Below, piece after piece: positions 6,594 to 14,906 of a stretch of 64,000 nucleotides of DNA. The DNA lies in NCBI GenBank assembly GCA_046593925.1, contig JBKJQN010000082.1, positions 11,246 through 75,245 of the forward strand. The letters run 5' to 3'. The position numbers and the translations under genes were made by a program. This stretch comes from JAYVYM01 sp046593925 (lineage in GTDB: Bacteria; Actinomycetota; Actinomycetes; Mycobacteriales; SCTD01). The notes below the pieces were generated by a model that was not told the origin of the DNA, searched no databases, and saw only the letters and a program-made list of their open reading frames with translations. Each line of letters starts with the position of its first letter. Position 1 is the stretch's first letter.

Positions 6594-7921
6594 GAGGTGA
6601 CGCAGGGCAGTACCCGCGCCGTCGGCCCCGCCACCTGTGCCCTGTCACCGACCAGCACCGTGGTGAGCCGGGTCGGTGCCAGGTACCTGGCGGCCACCTC
6701 GAGCACGTCTTCGATGGTGACCGAGGCCAGTGCCTTCGGTGCGTCCCGGAGCCAGTGGATGCCCAGGCCGGCGGCCGTCAACGTCGACAACGTGCTCGCC
6801 AGGCCGGCCTGGGTCGCGGTCGACAGCGCCAGCGACCCCACCGCGTACCGACGGGCCTGGTCCAGCTCGCCCTGCGCCACCGGAACGGTAGAAATGCGGC
6901 CCAGCTCGTACCAGGTCTCCACGAGCGCAGGCGCCGTGGCGGCGGTGGACACGTCGGTCGCGAGCGTCACGCGGGAACCGGCCGGCGGGTGGTCGACGCC
7001 GGCGTGCGGGCTGTAGGTATATCCCTTGTCCTCACGGATGTTGGCGACCCAGCGGGAGGAGAAATAGCCGCCGAACACCAGGTTGGCCAGCGTGAACGCG
7101 GCATGGTCGGGGTGCGTGCGGCTGGGCGCGCTGCCCGACATCCGGATGGTCGTCTGCACGGCCCCGGGCCGGTCGATCAGGAGCGCCGGCCCACCCGGTG
7201 GCTCGGGCAGCGGGGGCGCCACGGCGGCGGCCCCCTTGGCCGTCCAGGCAGCCAACGAGTGCTCGACGAGGTCCAGGGTGCGCGCCGGCGACAGGTCCCC
7301 GACGAGCACCAGCACGCTGCCCTCGGGGGCGACCCGCTTGGCGTGCAGGCCACGCAGTGCCGAGGCCTTGACAGCCTGGACCGCCTTGCCGGACGGCAAC
7401 TCGCGGCCGTACGGGTGGCTGCCGTACATCCTGCTCAGCAGCGCCTCGCGGGCGACGACCCCAGCCTGGCTGCGGTAGATCACCAGCTCCTGCACGAGCC
7501 GCTCGCGCTCACCCTGCACCTCGTCCTTGGGGTAGGAGGCACTGCTCAGCACCTCGCCGATCAGCCCGAGCAGCGCCGGCAGCCCGCCCGCCAGCACCGA
7601 ACCGCCCAGCCCCAGCCGGTCGCTGTCGATGCTGGCGGACAGCGAGCCGCCCAGGGCCTGCAGGTCAGCGGCGAGCTGGCCGGCGGTGCGCCGGTCGGTG
7701 CCGGACAGCAGGGTGTCGCCGAGCAGCTGGGCCTTTGCGACGTGGTCGACGCCCTTGCCGGAGAACGGCACCCGCAGGCGCAGCTCGACCAGTGGCACCC
7801 CGGTGCGGCGGACCGCGAGCACCCGCAACCCACTGTCCAGGGTGCGTTCGGCGACGATCGGCAGCCGCGCCTTGCGGGCGGCTCCGAGCGCCGGGACGGG
7901 GCGCGCCAGGGGGGTGCTCAC
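6590..7921 (-). CDS. M16 peptidase-like protein, non-catalytic partner
   Basis: A 443-residue protein with the two-lobed insulinase/pitrilysin (M16) architecture, recognisable from ANLVFGGYFSSRWVANIRED and the following DKGYTYS segment in the C-terminal half. The zinc motif HxxEH of the N-terminal half is absent: the corresponding region reads VDHVAKAQLLGDTLL. It is therefore the inactive subunit of a heterodimer, as in paired bacterial M16B proteins. Its GTG start overlaps the stop of the catalytic gene (GTGA at 7921-7918) and its stop overlaps nudC, making one coupled three-gene unit. Confidence 0.9.
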   Translation of the reverse strand: MSTPLARPVPALGAARKARLPIVAERTLDSGLRVLAVRRTGVPLVELRLRVPFSGKGVDHVAKAQLLGDTLLSGTDRRTAGQLAADLQALGGSLSASIDSDRLGLGGSVLAGGLPALLGLIGEVLSSASYPKDEVQGERERLVQELVIYRSQAGVVAREALLSRMYGSHPYGRELPSGKAVQAVKASALRGLHAKRVAPEGSVLVLVGDLSPARTLDLVEHSLAAWTAKGAAAVAPPLPEPPGGPALLIDRPGAVQTTIRMSGSAPSRTHPDHAAFTLANLVFGGYFSSRWVANIREDKGYTYSPHAGVDHPPAGSRVTLATDVSTAATAPALVETWYELGRISTVPVAQGELDQARRYAVGSLALSTATQAGLASTLSTLTAAGLGIHWLRDAPKALASVTIEDVLEVAARYLAPTRLTTVLVGDRAQVAGPTARVLPCVTS

Positions 7922-9225
7922 GCGGCGTCTCCGGGCTGGATCTCCAGGACGGCGCGGTCGCCGACCAACGTCGCCGCGGCTGCTTGGACCGCCTGGGCCG
8001 ACACGGTCGCAAGCAGGCCGGGCAGCTCGTTGACCAGCTCGGCGCGGCTGCGCTGCTGTTCGAACACGGTCATCACCTGCGCCCGGCCCATGACCGAGTC
8101 CACCTCGCGCAGGTAGCGGGCCTGCATCCGGGCGACGGTGCGCTCCAGCTCGCCGGGCTGCAGGCCACCGGTCGCGAGCCGGTCGAGCTCCTCGTCGACG
8201 CTCGCGATCAGCGTGTCGGCGGCGACCTCAGGCGGGTGGTGCAGCTCGAGCAGGAACGGCGTCGGGTCACGGGCATCGAGCGGGTCGCCCATCACGCCGA
8301 GATAGCCGCCGACGCTCGTCGCGGTGCGGTCCTTCATCAGCAGCCGGTCCTGCAGGCGGCTCGCGTCGCCGTCGGTGAGCACCTCGGCCAGCACGACGTA
8401 CGGCAGATAGCCGGCCAGGTCGGCCGGGTCCGGGACCCGCCAGGCCATCGAGACGGCGGGGGCCGGCGCCAGCCGGTCGACATGGACCACCCGGTGCTCG
8501 CCGGCCGGTCCGGGCTCGGCGAAGCTAGGCCGCGCGGGCACCGACCTGGCCTCGATGTCACCGAAGTGCCGCTCGGCGAGTCGCAGGACGTCTGCGACGT
8601 CGACGTCGCCGGCAACGGTCAACACCGCGTTGCCAGGCGCGTAGTAGCGGTCGAAGAAAGCCTGCGCGTCGGCGAGCGTCGCGTCCTCGAGGTCGACGAA
8701 GTCGCCGTAGCCGTTGTGCGCGTTGGCGAACGTCGCGTACAGCACCGGCGGCAGCAGGATCCAGGGGAAGCCGCCGTACGGCCGGTTGAGCACGTTGACC
8801 CGGATCTCGTTCTGGACGACGGCGACCTGGTTGTCCAGGTTGTCCTGGGTGAGGGCGACGCTGCGCATGCGGTCGGCTTCCAGGAACATCGCCAGCTCGG
8901 TGGCGCTACTCGGCAACAGCTCGAAGTAGTTGGTGTAGTCCAGGTGCGTCGAGCCGTTCAGCGTGCCGCCGCTGCCCTGCACGTACGTGAAGTGCTCGGT
9001 CTTGCCCAGGCTCGCCGAACCCTGGAACATCAGGTGCTCAAACAGGTGCGCAAAACCTGTGCGGCCTTCGGGCTCGCTGCGGATACCGACGTCGTAGTAG
9101 ACAGCGACGGCCACGACCGGGCTGCTGCGGTCCGGCGACACCACCACCCGCAGACCGTTGCCGAGCGTCGCGCGCTCCACGTCGTAGGACAGGACGGGGG
9201 CGCTGGTGCGGGGGCGGGGCGGCAC
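7918..9225 (-). CDS. M16 family zinc metallopeptidase, catalytic subunit
   Basis: A 435-residue M16 peptidase with the inverted zinc motif HLFEH (H60, E63, H64) and the distal ligand glutamate at E140 in VVQNEI. Such enzymes clip peptides inside a clam-shell formed by two homologous halves or subunits. Here the second half is supplied by the downstream protein at 6590-7921. No signal peptide is visible, so a cytoplasmic role is likely. It is the first gene of the M16-M16-nudC unit. Confidence 0.92.
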   Translation of the reverse strand: MPPRPRTSAPVLSYDVERATLGNGLRVVVSPDRSSPVVAVAVYYDVGIRSEPEGRTGFAHLFEHLMFQGSASLGKTEHFTYVQGSGGTLNGSTHLDYTNYFELLPSSATELAMFLEADRMRSVALTQDNLDNQVAVVQNEIRVNVLNRPYGGFPWILLPPVLYATFANAHNGYGDFVDLEDATLADAQAFFDRYYAPGNAVLTVAGDVDVADVLRLAERHFGDIEARSVPARPSFAEPGPAGEHRVVHVDRLAPAPAVSMAWRVPDPADLAGYLPYVVLAEVLTDGDASRLQDRLLMKDRTATSVGGYLGVMGDPLDARDPTPFLLELHHPPEVAADTLIASVDEELDRLATGGLQPGELERTVARMQARYLREVDSVMGRAQVMTVFEQQRSRAELVNELPGLLATVSAQAVQAAAATLVGDRAVLEIQPGDAA

Positions 9226-9440
9226 GTGGCGACGCTAGTACGACCCATCGACAGCCGCGGCCTGAGCTGCGCGTACGCCGGCGGCCGGATGCCGCACCGA
9301 GCCGAGGTGTCCGGGGCGTCAGATGCCAGCCCCGACCACCTCGAGGGTGCGCTCGATCACGGCTTCCCGGTCGGCCGCCGCCGCGGTGGCCCTGGTCGTG
9401 GTCGCGCAGGCACGCGAGCTCGAACCGGCCGGGCTGCTCG

Positions 9441-10298
9441 TCACAGCCAACCGTCCCGGGCGTCATGGAGGTACTGCGCCAGCGGAGTGGCCGGGCGACC
9501 CAGGACGCCGGCCACCTCCGGGGTCACGCGCCGCGCGAGGCCTAGCCGCGTCGTCAGGTCGATGACCAGCTGCACGTTCGCGTACGCCGGCTCCGCGCCG
9601 GACGCGAGCAGCTCGCGACGGTGCTCCCACAGGCCTTGGCTGACGTAGGCGACCGGGCGACCGAGCTCGGCCGCGAGCAGGGCCGCCGCCTGGTCGAAGG
9701 TGAGTGCGGCCGGGCCGGTCAGGGTCAGAGCTGCCGGCTGGGGCGACGTCTGGGTCAGCAGCACGGCGGCGACCGCCGAGACGTCGCGCGCGTCCACGAA
9801 CGACACCTTCCCGTTGCCGGCGCCAAGCCGGAGCTCCGAATGCTCCCGCAGCTCCTTACCGAACGCCGTCAGCAGGTTCTGCGCGAAGTAGGCCGGCCGC
9901 AGGGCGGTCGACGGCAGACCGGCCTGGCGCACCATTCGCTCCAGCCGCCAGTGCGGCAGTGCGGGGTTGACGCCCATCACGGACAGCACGACGACCTGCC
10001 GGACGCCGGCTGCCCTGGCCGCGTCGACAAGCGGTCCGAGTGCGGCACGGACGTCGCTGATCGCCGGCGGTCGCATCAGGAACAGCCGGTCCACGCCCGC
10101 CAGCGCCGGCGCGGCCGTGCGGGCGTCGCCGAAGTCGAGGCGGACGACCTCGGCCCCGGTCGTGAGGCCGGCGCTGTCGGGGTCTCGTACGCCCGCCCGC
10201 ACGTGCTCCCCAGCCGCCAGCAGTGCGGTGACCAGCGGCCGTCCGACAGTGCCGGTGGCGCCGGTCACCAGGACCGCGTCGCCCGACCGCTGCGTCAT
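9441..10298 (-). CDS. NmrA-like NAD(P)-binding protein
   Basis: An atypical short-chain dehydrogenase fold: LVTGATGTVGRPLVTALL at the N-terminus is the dinucleotide-binding loop, followed by RLFLMRPPA and STALRPAYFAQNL as seen in NmrA/HSCARG-type proteins. Proteins of this class act as quinone or redox-sensing reductases, and substrates cannot be predicted. I chose ATG at 10298, just before the Rossmann motif and after GGGGAAAGG; an in-frame extension to 10430 has no support. It lies 151 bp downstream of an Rrf2 regulator on the same strand, a pairing also seen for the RsrR-NmrA system of Streptomyces. Confidence 0.82.
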   Translation of the reverse strand: MTQRSGDAVLVTGATGTVGRPLVTALLAAGEHVRAGVRDPDSAGLTTGAEVVRLDFGDARTAAPALAGVDRLFLMRPPAISDVRAALGPLVDAARAAGVRQVVVLSVMGVNPALPHWRLERMVRQAGLPSTALRPAYFAQNLLTAFGKELREHSELRLGAGNGKVSFVDARDVSAVAAVLLTQTSPQPAALTLTGPAALTFDQAAALLAAELGRPVAYVSQGLWEHRRELLASGAEPAYANVQLVIDLTTRLGLARRVTPEVAGVLGRPATPLAQYLHDARDGWL

Positions 10299-10449
10299 GG
10301 CGCCCTTTCCCCCGTCGGACAAGAGTGGACCGGACGCCGCCCGGGGCGCCAGGGCACGTGGTCCTGCCTGCCCTCCGTCGACGGGCGTACTTGTCGCTTC
10401 GTGCACACTCCGGGACGCACCTTCCGACAAGCAGGCGCACCCCGAACCG

Positions 10450-10905
10450 CTAGCGCGTCAGCCAGACGTCGGGGTCGGCCGCCATCTCACGGACGTTGTC
10501 CGGTAGCCGGCCGTTGGCGATGTCGTCGACGGTGACGTGCTCGAGCACACCGCGGATGCTGGCCCGGACGGCCATCCAGACGACCTGCAGGTCCTGCGCC
10601 ACGCCCTGGTACGTCACGGCCTCGGGCGGACCGCCGCGGACCTCGGCGAGCGGCCCGTCGACGGCCCGGATGATGTCCGCGACGGTGATCTCGGAGGCGG
10701 GCCGGGCCAACCAGTAGCCGCCCTCCGCGCCGCGGCGGCTGACGACCAGACCGGCCTGCCGCAGCGAGCTGAGGATCGCCTCGAGGAACTTGGCCGGGAT
10801 GTGCTGGTCGTCGGCGACCGACTCGCCCTTGGTGGGCCCAGCGCCCGCCGCGGCCAGGACCACGCAGGCCCGTACCGCGTAGTCCGACCTCGCCGAGATG
10901 TGCAT
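10450..10905 (-). CDS. Rrf2 family transcriptional regulator
   Basis: A 151-residue winged-helix regulator opening MHISARSDYAVRACVVLA, with the recognition region FLEAILSSLRQAGLVVSRRG and the wing EGGYWLARP typical of Rrf2 proteins. The only cysteine is C14; the three-cysteine cluster near residues 90-110 that binds Fe-S in IscR and NsrR is missing. It may sense something else or bind a cluster by other ligands. It lies 30 bp after aidB and before the NmrA-like gene, so it probably belongs to an aidB transcript and may regulate it. Confidence 0.87.
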   Translation of the reverse strand: MHISARSDYAVRACVVLAAAGAGPTKGESVADDQHIPAKFLEAILSSLRQAGLVVSRRGAEGGYWLARPASEITVADIIRAVDGPLAEVRGGPPEAVTYQGVAQDLQVVWMAVRASIRGVLEHVTVDDIANGRLPDNVREMAADPDVWLTR

Positions 10906-10935
10906 GCAACAGAGCGTGCCAGGCGTCGCTACCGG

Positions 10936-12588
10936 TCAGCCGCCGGGGAGGGCCCGCGCCAGCACCCCGTCGACGTCGACCGCTCGCGGCAGCGTGCCGT
11001 ACGCCTGCCCCGAGTCGCCGGCCAGCCGGCTCGCGCAGAAGGCGTCCGCGACGGCGGCCGGCGCGTGTCGTACGAGCAGCGAGCCCTGCAGCACCAGGGC
11101 CATCCGCTCGACCAGCCGTCGGGCCCGCAGCTCCGGGTCCGCATGATCGGCCAGCTCCGCCTGCAGCGAGCACGCCGCCGTGTCCAGCCGTGAATCGACA
11201 CCCGCCGCGAGCCCCACCTCGGCGGTGAACGCCTCGAGCGCCCCGGGCTCGCGGCCGAGCGCCCGCAGCACATCGAGCGCCTGGACGTTGCCCGAGCCCT
11301 CCCAGATGCCGTTGAGCGGCGCCTCACGGTAGAGCCGCGGCAGCCCGGACTCCTCGACGTAACCGTTGCCACCCAGGCACTCCAGGGCCTCGGCGACGAA
11401 GCCGGGCTGGCGCTTGCACACCCAGTACTTGCCGACCGCGGTCGCGATCCGTGCGAACGCGTGCTCCTGCCTGTCGCCCCGGGCGGCCCGGTCGACGGCG
11501 CCGGCCAGCCGCAGCATCAGCGTCGTCGCGGCCTCGGACTCGACAGCAAGATCAGCCAGGACGTTGCGCATCAGCGGCTGGTCGACCAGCAGCCCGCCGA
11601 ACACCGACCGGTACCGGGCGTGATGCGCGGCCTGCAGGAACGCCTGACGCATCCCGGCGCTGCTGCCGATCACGCAGTCCAGCCGGGTCATCGCGACCAT
11701 CTCGATGATGGTCCGGACGCCGCGGCCCTCCTCCCCCACCAGCCACGCGACGGTGCCGTCGAACTCCAGCTCGGCCGAGGCATTGCTGCGGTTGCCGAGC
11801 TTGTCCTTCAGCCGCTGGATGCGGAAGGCGTTACGGGCGCCGTCGGGCAGCACCCGCGGCAGCAGGAAACACGACAGGCCGCCGGGCGCCTGCGCGAGGA
11901 CGAGGAACAGGTCGCACATCGGCGCGCTGGTGAACCACTTGTGGCCGCGCAGGAGCCAGCTGCCGTCGCCGGCGGGGGTGGCCGTCGTGGAGTTGGCGCG
12001 TACGTCGGAGCCGCCCTGCTTCTCCGTCATTCCCATGCCCGCAAGCAGCCCGCGCTTGGTTGATGGCGTCCGCAGCCCCGGGTCGTACACCCGGCTGGTG
12101 AGCAGCGGCTCGTGCGCCGCCGCCAGGTCGGGCTGGCGGCGCAGCGCCGGCACCACGGCGTACGTCATCGAGATCGGGCAGCCGTGGCCGGCCTCGACCT
12201 GCCCCCAGGTGTAGGAGGTCGCCGCACGCGCCACGTGCGCCCCCGGGCGCGGATCGGCCCACGGCGCGCCGGCGAGGCCCTCCGCGACGGCGGTCGCCAT
12301 CAGCCGGTGCCACGACGGGTGGAACTCCACCTCGTCGATGCGGTGGCCGTACCGGTCGTGCGTACGCAGCACCGGCTCGACCCGGTTGGCCTGCTCGCCC
12401 CAGCGCTGCGCTTCCTCGGTCCCGGCCAGCCGCCCGACCCGGTGCAGGTCGACCGCGTGCCAACCGGCGCCCTCGCGGACCAGGCCCGCCAGCAGCGCTG
12501 GGTCCTCGGCGACGTCATGTCCCACCAACGGTGGCACCTGGTTGGTGACCTCGTGCGTCGCGGACCCGGGCGGCAGCAGCGTGGTCAT
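10936..12588 (-). CDS. aidB: AidB-like acyl-CoA dehydrogenase
   Basis: A 550-residue flavoprotein of the acyl-CoA dehydrogenase superfamily. MGMTEKQGGSDVRANST, KWFTSAPMCDLFLVLAQ and IWEGSGNVQALDVLR are hallmarks of the AidB branch rather than of beta-oxidation enzymes. E. coli AidB is part of the adaptive response to alkylating agents and binds DNA through its C-terminal domain. Full length is preserved. Downstream, in the same direction, are Rrf2 and NmrA-like genes; an alkyltransferase-like protein and a glycosylase relic elsewhere in the window fit a theme of alkylation damage. Confidence 0.9.
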   Translation of the reverse strand: MTTLLPPGSATHEVTNQVPPLVGHDVAEDPALLAGLVREGAGWHAVDLHRVGRLAGTEEAQRWGEQANRVEPVLRTHDRYGHRIDEVEFHPSWHRLMATAVAEGLAGAPWADPRPGAHVARAATSYTWGQVEAGHGCPISMTYAVVPALRRQPDLAAAHEPLLTSRVYDPGLRTPSTKRGLLAGMGMTEKQGGSDVRANSTTATPAGDGSWLLRGHKWFTSAPMCDLFLVLAQAPGGLSCFLLPRVLPDGARNAFRIQRLKDKLGNRSNASAELEFDGTVAWLVGEEGRGVRTIIEMVAMTRLDCVIGSSAGMRQAFLQAAHHARYRSVFGGLLVDQPLMRNVLADLAVESEAATTLMLRLAGAVDRAARGDRQEHAFARIATAVGKYWVCKRQPGFVAEALECLGGNGYVEESGLPRLYREAPLNGIWEGSGNVQALDVLRALGREPGALEAFTAEVGLAAGVDSRLDTAACSLQAELADHADPELRARRLVERMALVLQGSLLVRHAPAAVADAFCASRLAGDSGQAYGTLPRAVDVDGVLARALPGG

Positions 12589-12642
12589 GGTCCCGAGTGT
12601 GCGCCAGCCCGGCCGCCGCCCCTGGACGACCGGGCCCGCGCG

Positions 12643-13635
12643 CTACTTCGTCAGCACCCGCTCGGCGTCGTCGGACCCGTCCTGCGGCTCGTCCGCCTCG
12701 TCCGGCGCGGGCTGTCGCAGGCTGAGCACCATGCTCGCCGTCAACACCAGGATGATCACGCCGAGGCTGGCGAGCGACGGGATCTCCGGGATGGCGGTGC
12801 TGATCGTCTTGTGGGCGGCCTGCAGCACCAGCTTGACGCCGATGAAGGCCAGGATGATCGCGAGGCCCTTGGACAGCAGGTGGAACTTCTCCAGCAGGCC
12901 GGCCAGCAGGAAGTACAGCGCCCGCAGGCCCAGGATCGCGAACGCGTTGCTGGAGTAGACGATGAACGGGTCGTTGCTGACCGCCAGGACCGCGGGCACG
13001 CTGTCGACGGCGAACACCAGGTCGGCGGCCTCGATGGCGACCACGACCGCGAGCAGCGGGGTGGCGATGCGCTTGCCCGCCTCCTTGACGAAGAAGTGCG
13101 TACCGGCGTACTCGTCCCGGACCGGCACCACCTTGCGGAGCAGGCGGACGGCCAAGCTCTTGCCGGGGTCATAGCTGTCGTCGTCGTCCTTGAGCAGCTT
13201 GTAGGCGCTGTAGAGCAGCACGGCTGCAAAGACGAACAACACCGCGGTGAACTTCGTGACAATCGCGACGCCGGCCGCCAGGAAGATCCCGCGGAACACC
13301 AGCGCGCCGATCACACCGAAGAAAAGCACCCGGTGCTGGTACTCCCGAGGAACCTTGAAGTAACCGAAGATCAGCGCGAAGACGAACAGGTTGTCCACCG
13401 ACAGGCTCTTCTCGAGCAGCCAGGCCGTCGTGAACTCCACGCCGGCGTTCGCGCCGAGGGTGACACCGACGGTGACGGCGAAGACCAGCGACAGCCCCAC
13501 CCACAGGGCGCTCCACCACGCGGCCTCCTTGAAGCCGATGACGTGGGCGCCGCGGTGGGCGAGCAGGTCGATCGTGAGCATGACCAGGATGACGGCGGCG
13601 AACGCCGCCCAGGCCCAGAGCGGGACGTCGAGCAC
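12643..13635 (-). CDS. TerC family integral membrane protein (Alx-like, probable Mn2+ export)
   Basis: A 330-residue protein with about nine hydrophobic segments. The two conserved acidic repeats of TerC proteins are present: SLSVDNLFVFALIF near residues 77-90 and AADLVFAVDSVPAVLAVS in the second half. Members such as Alx, MntP-like TerC and Bacillus MeeF/MeeY transport manganese. The GTG start at 13635 follows GAGGAG by eight bases. No yybP-ykoY manganese riboswitch could be recognised in the 81-bp gap upstream. It lies between a PucR regulator and aidB on the same strand. Confidence 0.9.
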   Translation of the reverse strand: MLDVPLWAWAAFAAVILVMLTIDLLAHRGAHVIGFKEAAWWSALWVGLSLVFAVTVGVTLGANAGVEFTTAWLLEKSLSVDNLFVFALIFGYFKVPREYQHRVLFFGVIGALVFRGIFLAAGVAIVTKFTAVLFVFAAVLLYSAYKLLKDDDDSYDPGKSLAVRLLRKVVPVRDEYAGTHFFVKEAGKRIATPLLAVVVAIEAADLVFAVDSVPAVLAVSNDPFIVYSSNAFAILGLRALYFLLAGLLEKFHLLSKGLAIILAFIGVKLVLQAAHKTISTAIPEIPSLASLGVIILVLTASMVLSLRQPAPDEADEPQDGSDDAERVLTK

Positions 13636-13716
13636 GGGAGTTCTCCTCGGATCAGCGGGTGTCCCGTTCAGGATGTCCGGTTGACACGGTTCTCACAGGA
13701 GCTGTGGCCGGACGAG

Positions 13717-14883
13717 TCAGGTGTCCTGACGTTGCCGGTCGTCGGCAATACCGGGCCAGCCCAGGGCACGGGCGCCGAGGACGGCGGCGTGCAGGGCGAA
13801 ACGCTCGGCCGGGTCGGTCGGGTCGACCCCGAGCAGCGCCCGCACCCGGGCGAGCCGGTAGGTGACGGCCCGCACCGACAGGTGCAGCCGGGCGGCGGTC
13901 TGCGTCGCCACCCCGCCCGTGGCGAAGTACGCGTCCAACGTCTCCAGCAGTGGCCCGGCGCCACCGCGGGCCGCCGCGAGCGGGGCGAGCCGACTGCGGA
14001 TCAGCTCGTCGACGGCTTCCCTGTCCCGCAGCAGTACGCGGTACACGGCCAGGCCGGCCGCGTCGACCACCGGACCGGGCAGCCGCAGCCGGTCGGCGAG
14101 GGCGAGCGCGTCACGGGCCTGTTCGTACGACGCCCGTACGCCATCCGGACCGACGTGCGGGCGGCCCAGCGCGCCGCGCCAACCGTCGGGACCGAGCACA
14201 CCGACGACTCGGTCGCGCACCTGTTCAAGCGCTGCATCATCGGGGGCCGCGAAGATGCAGACCAGGTCACCGCCCTTCACGGCGACCAGCACGCCGGCGT
14301 CGCCGTACCTGCCCTGCAGGGCACGCTCGAGCCGGCCGAGCAGGGCGGCGGCGCGGTCGTCCTGGAAGCTGCCGCTCGCCACCAGCACGGCGTGCGGCGC
14401 GCCGAGGTCCACGCCGAGGTCGACGGCGCGGCCGAGCACCGCGACGGCCTCGCCGCGACCGGCCAGCAGCGCGTCGAACACCTCGCGGCGGGCCGACTCC
14501 TGGCGCCGCGACAGGTCGCCCCGGGCCAGCTGGAACCCCTCGGCAACCGCAGCCACGCCGTCGTCGGCGGCCCGCAGGACCGCCAGTCCGGCGGCCCGCA
14601 CCTGCTCGGCCGACCCGGTCTGCACGACCGGCAGCTCGCGCCACAGCCGCCAGCTCGCCGACAGGTACAGGTCGATCAGTGCCCGCAGCGCCACACCCTG
14701 CACCGCGGCGGCTGCCCCGCGCTCGGCGTACCGCTCGAGCTCCACGGTCCTGAGCCGCCGGCCGCTGTCCGCGGCCTGCGTCACCGTCGGCAGGAAGTCC
14801 CCGAGCAGGGCGGGGTCAAGACCGCCGGCGTCGTCGGCCGCACCGCGGGCCACCGCATCCACATCCACGCCGCTGCCGGTCAC
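13717..14883 (-). CDS. PucR/CdaR family transcriptional regulator
   Basis: A 388-residue protein with a central GGDEF-like region (IFAAPDDAALEQVRDRV) and a C-terminal PucR helix-turn-helix: LLETLDAYFATGGVATQTA, then LHLSVRAVTYRLARVRALL. PucR/CdaR regulators usually control catabolic or redox genes near them. The GTG start is preceded by TAGTCT at a six-base spacing, which suggests a leaderless message. The -10 element overlaps that of the divergent hydrolase gene, so the two are probably regulated together. Confidence 0.88.
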   Translation of the reverse strand: MTGSGVDVDAVARGAADDAGGLDPALLGDFLPTVTQAADSGRRLRTVELERYAERGAAAAVQGVALRALIDLYLSASWRLWRELPVVQTGSAEQVRAAGLAVLRAADDGVAAVAEGFQLARGDLSRRQESARREVFDALLAGRGEAVAVLGRAVDLGVDLGAPHAVLVASGSFQDDRAAALLGRLERALQGRYGDAGVLVAVKGGDLVCIFAAPDDAALEQVRDRVVGVLGPDGWRGALGRPHVGPDGVRASYEQARDALALADRLRLPGPVVDAAGLAVYRVLLRDREAVDELIRSRLAPLAAARGGAGPLLETLDAYFATGGVATQTAARLHLSVRAVTYRLARVRALLGVDPTDPAERFALHAAVLGARALGWPGIADDRQRQDT

Positions 14884-14889
14884 CGGCAG

Positions 14890-14899
14890 AGACTACGGT
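14890..14899. promoter_or_regulatory. Overlapping divergent -10 elements, both leaderless
   Basis: On the minus strand TAGTCT occupies 14895-14890, six bases before the PucR-type GTG (14883). On the plus strand TACGGT occupies 14894-14899, seven bases before the hydrolase ATG (14907). The hexamers share positions 14894-14895, so polymerase can bind for only one direction at a time. No clear -35 was seen for either. Confidence 0.55.
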
Positions 14900-14906
14900 C
14901 GACGTC

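Noticed and set aside
9226..9440. Possible C-terminal relic of a TetR regulator on the minus strand (ADREAVIERTLEVVGAGI)
   Set aside because: About 20 residues only, no helix-turn-helix; too little to support.
13636..13716. Manganese (yybP-ykoY) riboswitch before TerC
   Set aside because: The gap is short and the conserved loop sequences and pairing of that riboswitch are not visible.
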